From assembly GCA_007115705.1 (NCBI GenBank), contig QXEO01000876.1, positions 1,286,407-1,350,406 on the forward strand: a DNA stretch of 64,000 nucleotides, read 5' to 3'. The position numbers were made by a program, and so were the translations under genes. Position 1 is the stretch's first letter; each line of letters starts with the position of its first letter. This document shows, in pieces, positions 12,493-24,449 of this stretch. The stretch is from Dactylis glomerata. Taxonomy: Eukaryota > Streptophyta > Magnoliopsida > Poales > Poaceae. The notes under the pieces are model-generated. The model had not been told where the DNA came from, did not search any database, and saw only the letters and a list, made by a program, of their open reading frames with translations.

Positions 12493-13064
12493 CCTATCAT
12501 GATCAAGATCATCGTTATGTAATTCTACATGTTGTGTTTGTTGGGATCCGATGAATATTGAGTACTTTGTCAAGTTGATTTATCATCTCTATGTGTTTAT
12601 GATCTTGCATGCTCTCCGTTGCTAGTAGATATCTTGACCGAGCAGATGCTAGTGATTCAAAGACAGAGTATTTTTGCTCGATAGTGGATTCATGCCGCTA
12701 GTAATCTGGGAGAGTGACAGAAACCTCTAAGGTTGTAGATGTGCGGTTGCTACTAGGGAGAAAATAACAATCTTTTGTTCAAGGACATTTGTATTGTTTA
12801 CATTACACACTTTGCTTAAGACGATAAGGTTGTAAATGTGCGGTTGCTACTAGGCGATAAGGTTGTAGATGTGCGGTTGCTTAACGCATTAGTTGCATTC
12901 AAAACACACAAATTAGAGGAGAAACAATAGCAAAAGTGTTTGGGAAAGTAGATACGTTTTGGACGTATCACCTATCATGATCAAGATCATCGTTATGTAA
13001 TTCTACATGTTGTGTTTGTTGGGATCCGATGAATATTGAGTACTTTGTCAAGTTGATTTATCAT
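12407..13064. repeat. Tandem duplication across the junction of two LTRs
   Basis: The segment from 12407, which starts inside the solo LTR and runs into the outer LTR, is repeated from 12885. The second copy is broken at 13064 by element A and resumes at 21988 up to about 22230. Copies differ at only a few bases in the first 180 bp. Between them, 12729-12882 carries three short copies of GGTTGTAGATGTGCGGTTGC. Confidence 0.85.
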
Positions 13065-14711
13065 TGATGCGGTACGGTGTTGATAGTTTTTCACCGTCCA
13101 GTTGGGAACCCCAAGAGGAAGGTATGATGAATATAGCAGCAAGGTTTTCCCTTAGTAAGAAACCAAGGTTTATCGATCCAAAGGGGAAGAAGCCAATACG
13201 ACTAAAGGTGATGCCTGCTAGCTTGCGACAGCTCCGGACAATTTATAGGGCGCCTCGTCCGAGCTTTGCTTTGCGAGCGGCAACGTGGAACCTGCACACA
13301 ACACAACCAAATACTTTGCTCCCAACTTACGATGAGGTTGTCAATCTCACCGGTTTGCTGTAAACAAAGGAATGAGCGTATCGAGTGGAAAATAGTAATA
13401 ATATGCGAATGAAGTAAACAGTGCGAGTAAAGTAAACAGGTGATAGCAATATGATGGAAATAGGACCGAGGTCCACAGTTCACTAGTGGTGTCTCTCCAT
13501 AAGATAAAATAATACATGCTGGGTAAACAAATTACAGATGGGCAATTGATAGAATAAAGATAACGTGCATATGATGAGAGGATCACTATGAGATTTACTC
13601 TGGGCATTACAACAAGATACATAGACCGCCATCCAACTGCATCTATGACTAATAATCCACTTGTGGCGAATCAATCCGAGAACTCCACAAGTATTAAGTT
13701 GCGAACAACAGATAATTGCATTAAGCAAAGTGTGTAATGTAAACAAAGCATATGCCCTCGAGCATATGAATGTTGTTTTCCCCTAGTAGCAATAGCACAT
13801 CTACAACCTTAGAGGTTTCTGTCACTCCCCCAGATTAAATAGAGGCATGAACCCACTATCGAGCATAAATACCCCCTCTTGGAGTCACCAGTAACTACTT
13901 GGCCAAGATAGCTACTAACAACGGAGAGCATGCAAGATCATAAACAACATAGAGATAACATAAGATAAAATTCAGTACTTCAACTCAATCATAACACCAA
14001 TATTCATCGGATCCCAACAAACACAACATGTAGAATTACATAACGGTGATCTCAATCATGTAAGGCAGCTCATGAGATCTAAACATGAAGCACATGGTGG
14101 AGAAGACAACCAACTAGCTAATGCTATGGACCCATAGTCCAAGGTAGACTACTCACTCATCGCGCCGGAGGCAAGCATGGCGATGAAGAAGACCTCCGGT
14201 GGCGATTCCCCTCTCCGGCAGGGTGCCGGGAAGAGCTTCTGGACCCTCCTGATCTTTGGGTCGACGGCGGCGGCAGATCGCGATGTGATCTGGAAAAGTG
14301 ATCGGGTCTTTAGGTTTTTTCCCGTCGGGGGGTCTTTATAGGCGAAGGGGCATCGTCAGGAGTGGACCGAGGCGATCTCACACATAGGGGGCGCGGCCAG
14401 GGCCTGGGCCACGCCGCCCTCTTGTGTGGGGCCCTCGTGGCCCCACTCCGTCTCCTCTTCGGTTCTCTGGAAGCTTCGGTGAAATTCTAGGCGACTGGCT
14501 TTGGTTTCGTCCAATTCCGAGAATATTTCCTGTATAACTTTTCTGAAACACAAAAACAGCAGAAAACAGGGAACTGGCACTGTGGCGACTTGTTAATAGG
14601 TTAGTTCCGGAAAATGCATAAAAGTGCCACGAAGCGTAACGAAACACTAAGCAAATGGTGTAAAAACAAGCATGGAGCATCAAAAATTATGGATACGTTT
14701 GAGACGTATCA
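13065..14711 (-). repeat. Element A 3' LTR
   Basis: 1647 bp. On the minus strand it starts TGATACGTCTCAAACGTATC and ends CACCGTACCGCATCA. The adjoining internal sequence on its upstream side is the purine-rich AAGCTTGGGGATGT, the likely polypurine tract. Confidence 0.93.
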
Positions 14712-17609
14712 ACATCCCCAAGCTTAACTCCTGCTCGTCCTCGAGTAGGTAAGTGATAACAAAAGAAATAATTTTTGAGGTGACATGCACCTACACAATC
14801 TTGACCATATATGTAAGCGTTGTGCGCTGGGATCAAAAGAACTTAAAACATGGGCATGAAAAACATAATCTTGATAGAAGAAACTTAGCAACCATGTTAT
14901 AACATGAAAATGAACACAAACAAAAGATCATGAAAATGAAACAATGAAAGTCAAACCTGTGTTCAAATCATAAGGAAAAACATACAAATGGTTTTTAGCT
15001 TGTCCTTTATGGAGAGCAAAACATAAATGCATAGGACACCTTCAAGTTTAAGAGGGCGACTAGATACAAATAATTTAAGAACAAGTGAAACCAACAATAT
15101 GAATCAATCAATGAAAACTTTGGGACAATGCACATTATACTAAGAATGACAACTATGCTCTCTTAGACGGTGCATAAAGGTAGAAGATGGTGACTCAACA
15201 TAAAAGTAAAAGAAAGGCCCTTCGCGGAGGGAAGCAGTGATTGCAAGTTTTATAAACCTTCAAAAATTATGGTACTTACCAGCTTTGAGCTCTCATTGCC
15301 CCCATCATAAGCATCTTGAATGATTAAAGTTAATGCAAGAACACTTATGCTGCATATGCTTGACAAATCATAAGTTGAAAACCTCGTGTCCCATGAATAC
15401 GAGTACCCAAACCTCATGCTACTTTACTTAGAGTCCCAAGCAAGCTCTTGTCATTGTAAGTATACACGTATCATCGAGAACCGCCAATGGGGTACCTCCG
15501 TGCCCGATGATATGGAACAAGCCCACATCAAAATGACAGAACAAGCAGATAATGAACACATCGACACCTCTTTTATTTACCATTTATATAGCTTTTTATT
15601 TTGAGATGCGTCATCGAATGTCCACTATGGGCATGCTGCAAATTTCTACCATGAATTATGCATGGCTTAGATTGGCGGCCGAGGCGTTTCTCTAACACAT
15701 ATACAAACTCCATGATCCCGCAAGATTCCCAATTCATTTCACACCGCGATTATCCATAAACAAAAGATCACGATATCAACTCAAATAAGAAGTGCAATGT
15801 TGAAAACTTGCCCCATGACGGCATGGCTGGGCTAATTCCCAACTTACAACTTGCAAGCATAACAACTCAACATAAGAGACCACAATGTCAAATTTTTAAG
15901 AGCGAAAAAATAAAGTGTGCCATCCGGTTCGTGAGAGCTTTACTGACCAATTTTCGCATAACACTGGTAAGAGTTTAATTTGAAGAGTAGATAAAAGCAA
16001 GTCAAATGTACTTTGGAATAGCAAATTGCTAATAGGTATGTATGGTGGACACTTTGGCAAAACTTGGTTTTTAGGAGTTGGATGCACGAGTAGAGCTCAT
16101 ACTCAGTACAAAACGAGGGCTAGCAAAAGACTGGGAGCGACCAACTAAGAGAGCAATAACGGCCATAATCATGCAGAGCGACAAAGCGACATTAAAAGAA
16201 GCATAAGATGGCATCAAAAGTCAAAAACTAAATGATCATAGAGGCTATTGGCGACTTTGTAAGAGTCTAACATGTGTGAGCATGCGCCAAGTCAACCCAA
16301 ATAAAGCATCAAGGAGAAAACCAAAATAATGCTTCCAAATAATTAAAACACCGCATGATTTTTTCAAAGGCTCATTAAGCAATCTCAGTCATTTGAGACA
16401 AGTCATGCTACAACAAAACCACTAAGCATGCTATCAAAAAGACATCAAGCACGACATGCAAAAGCCTAGGCCGCAGTCTACACAAGCTCCTTCTTGTACC
16501 ACTTTTTTGCATAAAGCTTTTTCTCTTTTCCAACACCATTCAAACTTTTTATAAACACCTCTTTTGATGAAAACCAATAAGTACCAGAGGCAAAAATACA
16601 CGTTGATGTAAAGATATAACAATATCTGAACACAAATCAAGGCGAAAATCGAAAGCTAAACGCAGTTCTAGAAAAAGAGAACACTCGTTGAAATTATAAG
16701 AATAAAAAACGAAGTGTTCTTGGCAAATGAAAAGCAAGGCAACTTCTCCAAAAGAAATTTGTTGGGGTCCAACCATTTATTGCAGCAAACAAAACTAAAC
16801 TAAACTGAAAACTAAAAACAACTGACGCTCCAAGAAAAATGCATAATGCATGAAGCAATAAAAATATAGTATCTTGAAAGGTGACCTGATTTTTGCCGAT
16901 GAAGAAGGGGTGCCTCGGGGGCATCCCCAAGCTTTGACGCTTGTACTTCTTAGATATTTCTTGGGGTGATGCATGAGCATCCCCAAGCTTGAGCTTTTGT
17001 CCATTCTTCAACTTATCTCATCACTCTCCGATCCCTACACTTGAAAACTTCCTTCATACAAAACTAAACACAAATCTATTAGCAACATTAGTGTAAGCAT
17101 AACATTGAATCAACCCTTTTTACTTCAGGTTTCAACCCAAAACCACCAAATATAAAGCATATACTACTGTAGCAACTTCCCCAAAAGTTCCGTGATCAAA
17201 AGAACTCAAAAAGAAAGCGATAAAGCGGCAAACACAAATATTGGCAGAAATCTGTCAAAACAGAACAGCTGATAAAGGTCGAATTTTTAGAGGGTTTTCT
17301 GTTGCTCAAATCAAAAAGTGTTCAACTAATGAAAGTTTGGATATAACCTGGGGCATATGCACAAGAAATTGCAGGTCCAAAAGATAAACAGAGAATTTTC
17401 ACGAATTTTTACGGTGCAGCATCGAAAACTGTTTCAGGACAGCAACATCCCCAAATCTTACCTCACTCAAATTAGAGGCTTCTCTTGGCACAACAACGAA
17501 ATAAAAAGGATAAGGAGAGGTCATTACAGTAGTAATAACTTCCAAGACTCAAATAAAAGAAAAAGAACTGAAAGTAAAACATTGGGTTATCTCCCAAGAG
17601 TGCTTTTCT
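14712..17609 (-). other. Element A 3' noncoding block
   Basis: About 2.9 kb without a credible reading frame. It is collinear with 52002-54934 (element B) and 59054-61984 (element C). It carries two further AAGCTTGGGGATG polypurine-like motifs on the minus strand, near 16921-16934 and 16977-16990. The function is not evident; it may hold packaging or cis signals shared by the family. Confidence 0.75.
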
Positions 17610-20134
17610 TTAACGCCTTTGAGCTAGGCTCAGTAATTTAAAAAGATGCTGACATAAGAAATATAAATGGAAGCCAAAAAGAGCATCAAAGAGCAAATAT
17701 AAAACACATTTAAGTTTAACCCATTTCCTATGCATAGGAATCTTGTAAGAAAATAAATCAAAGAAGCACATAGTAGCAAGCATGGGTAGATAAAATAAGA
17801 GCAACTTCAGAACTTTCAATATAAAGAGAGGTATTTTAGTAACATGAAAATTCCAACAACCATATTTTCCTCTCTCATAATAATTTTCAGTAGCATCATG
17901 GACAAACTCAACAATATAAATATCACACTCACCCTCCTTTGTTAAGCATGGAGGGCGATCAAATAAGGTATTAGTTAAAGAGTTACTCTTATTGGGAGGT
18001 AGACATAGGTAGCTCCATTCTTCCTCCTCTTGATCATTACTCTCCTCCTCTTTTTCATCCAATGAGCTTTGAGTTTCAGCAATTTCTTCTTCCATAGGCT
18101 CCTTCAAGGCATTAGTCTCTTCCGTTGGAGAGCATCTATTAAGATATTTAAGAATATAGCCATTTTCTTCCTTGTAATTATCAAAGCAAAATATAAGTAT
18201 ATCATAAACCTCATATTTATAAGGTGCATCATCAGTATTTTCAAGCAAATAAGCAAGTTCGAATGCACCCTTCCAAGCAATAAATTCTTCAATTTGTTCC
18301 ACATCATAAAAGTCATAATTTCCTTTAATATAAGAAGATATGGTAACATCATCATTATACTCACATTGAAAAGGGAGGTGTTTATACGTCCTACAGCAAT
18401 AAGATCTATCAAAGCAATAAGTAACATTATAAGTAGAGCACTGATGTCTACGCACTTCTATTCTTGTAGACACTTGTTGGGCCTCCAAGTGTAGAGGTTT
18501 GTAGAACAGCAGCAAGTTTCCCTTAAGTGGATCACCCAAGGTTTATCGAACTCAGGGAGGTTAGAGGTCAAAGCTATCCCTCTCAAGCAACCCTGCAATT
18601 ACGATACAGAAAGTCTCTTGTGTCCCCAACACACCCAATACACTTGTCAGATGTATAGGTGCACTAGTTCGGCGAAGAGATAGTGAAATACAAGTGATAT
18701 AGATGATTATGAGTAGTAAATGTGATCTGGAATAAAAATGGCTGCGAGCAAACATGTAACAAAATAGCAAGTAAACGGTGTGCAATGCTTGGAAACAAGG
18801 CCTAGGGATCATACTTTCACTAGTGGACACACTCCCAACAATATAACATGATTGAACAAATAAACAACTTCTCTCCACTATAGTACTCTGAATTATTCTC
18901 CTATTGAACAACACTAATCATTGTGTAGTGGCTACAGAAGCACCCCTTAAAGTTCATCAAGTACTTGACAAACACCACTCATAGAGACATCCAAATCAAA
19001 TCACAATTCAAGATAGAAATCATTGCAACTTAGACCAAGTACTAACACGGTGCACACACTGTCACCATTACACCATGAAAGGAGGAATAGATCACTCAAA
19101 CTATCATAGCAATAATTATTCTCATAATCCACAAGAGATCACAATCATAGCCTAAACCAAGTACCACCATGATGCACGCACTGTCACCGTTACACCAAGG
19201 CAGGAGGAATAGATTACTTTAACAATCACCACTAGAGTACACATAACATCTGAATAATAACATCTACTTGTTCAACATGATACAAAGCTCACGATCACAT
19301 AAAGATCACATCATGGGAGAGAGAGGTGAACCACATAGCTACCGGTAGAGCCCTCAGCCCCGGGGATGAACTACTCCCTCCTCATCATAGGAGACAACAA
19401 GGTTGATGGAGATGGCGGTGAGGTCGATGGAGACGGCGGAGACGGCGATGGAGACCGATGGAGATGGCTCCGGGGGCACTTCCCCGTCCCGGCAGGGTGC
19501 CGGAACAGAGACTTCTGTCCCCCGAAATTCGTCGGTGGCGGCGGCGGAACTGCGGAACTCTTTCTGGAAAATTGCCGACTCTTTTAGGGTTTTCCGTCCC
19601 GAGGCTTTATATAGGCGAAGGGGCGTCGTCAGGGGTGGGACCAGGCGCCCTCACGCATGGCTGGCGCGGCCAGGGGCCTGGCCACGCCACCCCTGCATGT
19701 GGGGCCCCTGTGGCCCACCTCCTACTCCTCTTCGGATCTCTGGAAGCTTCCGGGTAAAATAAGACTTCTGGATGTTGTTTCGTCCAATTCCGAGAATATT
19801 TCCTGTGTATCACTTCTGAAACACAAAAACAGCAGAAAACAGGGAACCGGCACTGTGGCACTTGTTAATAGGTTAGTTCCAGAAAATGCATAAAAGCGCC
19901 ACGAAGTGTAACGAAACACAAGGCAAATGGTGTAAAAACAAGCATGGAGCATCAAAAATTATAGATACGTTGGAGACGTATCAAGCACACGTTTCTAGCA
20001 ATGATATACAATCTATTAATTTGTTCCCATAAGTGTTTCCCTTTTTGTGACAAGCGGTGTTCCTCATAATATTTTTGTTGCTCTTCCGTGAACCCACCTT
20101 GCCAAAAAGATTTAGTTTCAAAGAAACCAACCAT
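17610..20134 (-). CDS. Element A ORF: membrane-type protein in the gag position, split by a solo LTR
   Basis: The frame starts at ATG 20134, runs to 19984, is interrupted by the solo LTR and its target duplication, and resumes at 18436 to the stop at 17610. Phase matches exactly across the insertion (151 plus 827 nt, 325 codons plus stop). The N-terminal part is charged (FTEEQQKYYEEHRLSQKGKH), the middle is Cys- and Tyr-rich, and a strongly acidic stretch follows (EKEEESNDQEEEE). The C-terminus has two or three hydrophobic spans (ILKVLKLLLFYLPMLATMCF; CVLYLLFDALFGFHLYFLC). No gag, zinc knuckle or protease motif was seen and I do not recognise the family. It occupies the place of gag, just after the leader. 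An env-like or accessory role is speculation. Confidence 0.6.
18442..19983 (-). mobile_element. Solo LTR (1542 bp) inside the element A ORF
   Basis: Minus-strand ends are TGATACGTCTCCAACGTATC (19983) and TGCGTAGACATCA (18442). The 5-bp duplication AGCAC flanks it (18437-18441, 19984-19988). Its upstream half resembles the LTRs of A, B and C, while its downstream half differs, so it is a related but distinct family. Confidence 0.93.
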
Positions 20135-20314
20135 TGATAGAAAGCATGATAAAGCAAGACAATAGCAAACCAACAAAAATAACAACTATAGTAGGAACTA
20201 ATTTTTTTGTATTTTTGATAAAATGATGCAAGTAAAAATAAAGTAAAGCAAAACTTAAGACAAAGTAAAGGATGTGCGTGCGAAAACTCCCCTCGCAGAA
20301 GTCTTCTTCTTCCT

Positions 20315-20331
20315 CCCCGGCAACGGCGCCA
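20315..20331 (-). other. Element A primer-binding site (tRNA-Asp type)
   Basis: The minus strand reads TGGCGCCGTTGCCGGGG, complementary to the 3' end of plant tRNA-Asp (GGCAACGGCGCCA), starting 10 nt after the LTR. A tRNA-Asp primer is typical of Athila-group Gypsy elements. Confidence 0.85.
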
Positions 20332-20341
20332 GAAAAGAGCT

Positions 20342-21987
20342 TGATGCGGTACGGTGTTGATAGTTTTTCACCGTCCAGTTAGGAACCCCAAGAGGAAGGT
20401 ATGATGAATATAGCAGCAAGGTTTTCCCTCAGTAAGAAACCAAGGTTTATCGATCCGAAGGGGAAGAAGCCAATACAACTGAAGGTGATGCCCGCTAGCT
20501 TGCGACAGCTCCGGACAATTTATAGGGCGCCTCGTCCGAGCTTTGCTTTGCGAGCGGCAACGTGGAACCTGCACACAACACAACCAAATACTTTGCTCCC
20601 AACTTACGATGAGGTTGTCAATCTCACTGGTTTGCTATCAACAAAGGAATGAGCGTATCGAGTGGAAAATAGTAATAATATGCGAATGAAGTAAACAGTG
20701 CGAGTAAAGTAAACAGGTGATATCAATATGATGGAAATAGGACCGGGGTCCACAGTTCACTAGTGGTGTCTCTCCATAAGATAAAATAATACATGCTGGG
20801 TAAACAAATTACAGTTGGGCAATTGATAGAATAAAGACAACGTGCATATGATGAGAGGATCACTATGAGATTTACTCTGGGCATTACAACAAGATACATA
20901 GACCGCCATCCAACTGCATCTATGACTAATAATTCACTTATGGCGAATCAATCCGAGAACTCCACAAGTATTAAGTTGCAAACAACAGATAATTGCATTA
21001 AGCAAAGTGTGCAATGTAAACAAAGTATATGCCCTCGAGCATATGAATGTTGTTTTCCCCCTAGTAGCAACAGCACATCTACAACCTTAGAGGTTTCTGT
21101 CACTCTCCCAGATTAAATAGAGGCATGAACCCACTATCGAGCATAAATACCCCCTCTTGGAGTCACTAGCAACTACTTGGCCAAGATAGCTACTAACAAC
21201 GGAGAGCATGCAAGATCATAAACAACATAGAGATAACATAAGATAAAATTCAGTACTTCAACTCAATCATAACACCAATATTCATCGGATCCCAACAAAC
21301 ACAACATGTAGAATTACATAACGGTGATCTCAATCATGTGAGGCAGCTCATGAGATCTAAACATGAAGCACATGGTGAAGACAACCAACTAGCTACTGCT
21401 ATGGACCCATAGTCCAAGGTAGACTACTCACTCATCGCGCCGGAGGCAAGCATGGCGATGAAGAAGACCTCCGGTGGCGATTCCCCTCTTCGGCAGGGTG
21501 CCGGAAAGAGCTTCTGGACCCTCCCGATCTTCGGGTCGATGGCGGCGGCGGATCGCGATGTGTTCTGGAAAAGTGATCGGGTCTTTAGGTTTTTTCCCAT
21601 CGGGGGGGTCTTTATAGGCGAAGGGGCATCGTCAGGAGTGGACCGAGGCGATCTCACACATAGGGGGCGCGGCCAGGGCCTGGGCCACGCCGCCCTATTG
21701 TGTGGGGCCCTCGTGGCCCCACTCCGTCTTCTCTTCGGTTCTCTAGAAGCTTCGGTGAAATTCTGGGCGACTGGCTTTGGTTTCGTCCAATTTTGAGAAT
21801 ATTTCCTGTGTAACTTTTCTGAAACACAAAAACAGCAGAAAACAGGGAACTGTCACTGTGGCGACTTGTTAATAGGTTAGTTCCGGAAAGTGCATAAAAG
21901 TGCCACGAAGCGTAACGAAACACTAAGCAAATGGTGTAAAAACAAGCATGGAGCATAAAAAATTATGGATACATTTGAGACGTATCA
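20342..21987 (-). repeat. Element A 5' LTR
   Basis: 1646 bp, paired with 13065-14711. The leader between this LTR and the ORF (20135-20341) is homologous to the leader of element B. Confidence 0.93.
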
Positions 21988-22889
21988 ATCATCTCTATGT
22001 TGTTTATGATCTTGCATGCTCTCCGTTGCTAGTAGATATCTTGGCCGAGCAGATGCTAGTGACTCAAAGAGGGAGTATTTTTGCTCGATAGTGGATTCAT
22101 GCCTCTAGTAATCTGGGAGAGTGACAGAAACCTCTAAGGTTGTAGATGTGCGGTTGCTACTAGGGAGAAAACAACAATCTTTTGTTCAAGGACATTTGTA
22201 TTATTTACATTACACACTTTGCTTAAGGCGATAATCTGTTGCTTGCAACTTAATACCCAATGGTTGCTCGGATGACATCCGGCGGGTAGATTATTAGTCA
22301 TAGATGCAGTTGGATTACGGTCTATGCATTATGTTGTAATGCCCAAGTGAATCTCGAATCTCATAGTGATCTTCATGACATGTACATGCATTGTTTTGCA
22401 TTCTTTATTTTGTCAATTGCCCAACTATAATTTGTTTACCCAGCATGTTATATCTTTATGGAGAGACACCTCTAGTGAACTGTGGACCCCCGGTCCATTC
22501 TTTTACATATATTACTTTCTACTGTAAGCATTGTTTACTTTCCGCAATTATTATTTACTTACTGCAAACAAATATCATTTTCCACACGATATGTTTAATC
22601 CTTTGTTTTTAGCAAATCAGTGAGATTGACAACCTCACTGCAAGTTGGGGCAAAGTATCTTGGTTGTGTTGTGTGCAGGTTCTACATTGCTGCTGGCGCA
22701 GACACCGCACCATCAAAGGCTTCTTCTGGCGCCGTTGCCAAAGTCAGCTAACAACAAAACCTTCGGAAGTGGTTTCTTTCTCCTACTGGTAGATTAAACC
22801 TTGGTTTCATACTGAGGGAAAACTTACTGTTGTGCTCATCATACCTTCCTCTTGGGGTTTCCCAACTGGTCCTGTGAGACATCACCCAC

Positions 22890-24320
22890 CATATCAACTA
22901 AGTTGGGAAATAACGACAATCCACCATCTCTGGATGAGCATCTTTGTTCCAGAGCATCCACCTCACCCTAGCCCTAGCGCCGCCGTGGATAAGGACAACG
23001 CCAGTGACACGCCATATGGAAAAAATGGCGAGAAGACTAAGATACCGATGGATCAACAAGCACACATTTCCATCAACTCCGAGACACAACCGTGAAGGTC
23101 GTCACCGATGTGGGAGTGGAGTTGATGCAAATTTATACGTCTGAGTGCCGCTTCCACCACCCCAATGACACATCCCAATAGATAAACCATAACTCCAAAT
23201 ATTAGGCGAGAACAAGCCCCCCTCCCTCGTACCACCGGAGTGGCAAGCGGAGGGAGAGGGGACCAACGCCTTGGCCAATGGGGATCAGGAGGGAGTTGGT
23301 CTACGAGAAGAGGAAGAAGCGAAATGGTTTTTCTTCTAGGCTTTAAAAGGGGATGTTTCCTGGGGGAAAAGGAAAGGGCGCGACATCACTTGACGTGAGA
23401 TCGCATTCTCTATAGTTATTTTTAGTGTAAAACTCATAGACTTCAATATGTAGTGGATGACCAATGGAGCGAACACATCTAGGAGTTGCCACATGACATT
23501 TATTGCCGACAAAAAAATCCAATGACTGAAAACTCGTGTACTCTATCTGCTAAAATCCGAACGTCCTCTTAATATAATTTTTTAAATTCATTGTAGGTTA
23601 CATATACTCATTGTGATAAACGGATGACAATGTGACACTCCCTGAAGGTGATGGAGCTAGGCCGGGCAGGGTGAGGGGGGGGGGGAGAGCTTTGACATGC
23701 TGGTTTTTTCTTTTAAAAAACTTCATAAGTGAATTTGATCCGCGAATTGGCTTACATTTACATCTATGGTCTCCTACATAATGCTCAATTGGTCCCCAAT
23801 GTATAATGTTCATGGCTCCGTCCTGTACATGAGGTCAAGGATGGCACTTCACGGTCATTACCCTCGATGGCAAAAGGGTTGTGTGACTTTCATTTAAAGG
23901 TGGGCTTCTCTTCTAATTTTATAGAGTGAATTTCACTTTTTACCTCATAGTTGTGCATTTGTAAGTTGTAACACATATTACTCCATTTAGTGAAACTTTT
24001 ACCTAAATTTCTAATTTAGGAGACTTTAAATATGATTTCACCCTAGTTTAGCATTTTTTTTGTTTTTGTTAGATAGGACCGGCATGTTACATCAATATGG
24101 TGTGAAAAAATATATAAAGATCGGAGCTCGCCATCGATAATCATGTCCAAACTTCTCATATCCAGTTGTTCAATTTCTTGTCATTATTTGGATATTTTTG
24201 AACCCCGATCACCACTTCACGCCTTACTCATTAGACACACAGAAAAAAGAGATTGTTCAAAGCTTCTAAAAGGGGTATTCTAGACGAATTTTGACTCGAT
24301 AGAGTAATAAGTGTCACAAA
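22890..24320. other. Intergenic, unclassified repeat-like DNA
   Basis: Flank of the nest. A GC-rich stretch (22,900-23,400) resembles degraded transposon-derived sequence, with no intact frame or element ends. A G-run lies near 23,676. Nothing else is supported. Confidence 0.4.
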
Positions 24321-24449
24321 TGTATTATTAGGGGGTAAAAAGTGAAACTCACTCGTATGATCAAAAGAGTGGCATGCTCGTTGTATTATTAAGGGGTAAA
24401 AAGTGGAACCCACTCAATTTTATATGATCAAAAGAGTGGCATGCTTGTT
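24321..24449. repeat. Short tandem duplication (about 62-70 bp unit)
   Basis: GGGGTAAAAAGTG(A/G)AAC(T/C)CACTC and TATGATCAAAAGAGTGGCATGC each occur twice in direct order. Copy 2 carries about 8 extra bases. A related inverted motif (GTGAATTTCACTTTTTACC) occurs near 23,928, so this may be one end of a decayed inverted-repeat element. Confidence 0.7.

Larger units (their letters stand above)
13065..21987 (-). mobile_element. Element A: complete LTR retrotransposon (Athila-like, apparently non-autonomous)
   Basis: The two LTRs (13065-14711 and 20342-21987) have the same orientation and are flanked by the 5-bp duplication ATCAT (13060-13064, 21988-21992). The primer site lies inside the right LTR, so the element runs on the minus strand. 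Between the LTRs are one ORF (17610-20134, interrupted by a solo LTR) and a roughly 2.9-kb noncoding block. No gag, protease, reverse transcriptase or integrase was recognised. About 48 LTR mismatches counted by eye (about 3%) suggest an insertion older than element B. The family name was not assigned. Confidence 0.92.
10447..22884 (+). mobile_element. Outer solo LTR, interrupted by later insertions
   Basis: It begins TGATACGTCTCAAACGTATC at 10447 and ends GAGACATCA at 22884, with the 5-bp duplication CCCAC on both sides (10442-10446, 22885-22889). LTR sequence is found at 10447-11096, 12493-12884, part of 12885-13064 and 21988-22884; the rest is inserted material. It is homologous along its length to the LTRs of element A in the opposite orientation. 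No internal domain is left, so it is a solo LTR. It contains a tRNA-Asp primer-site-like string at 22727-22739. Confidence 0.85.

Noticed and set aside
22715..22739. Reading CACCATCA at 22715 as the end of the outer LTR, followed by a PBS
   Set aside because: The CCCAC duplication places the end at 22884, and 22,780-22,884 is homologous to the LTR end of element A. The PBS-like string is instead reported as a finding.
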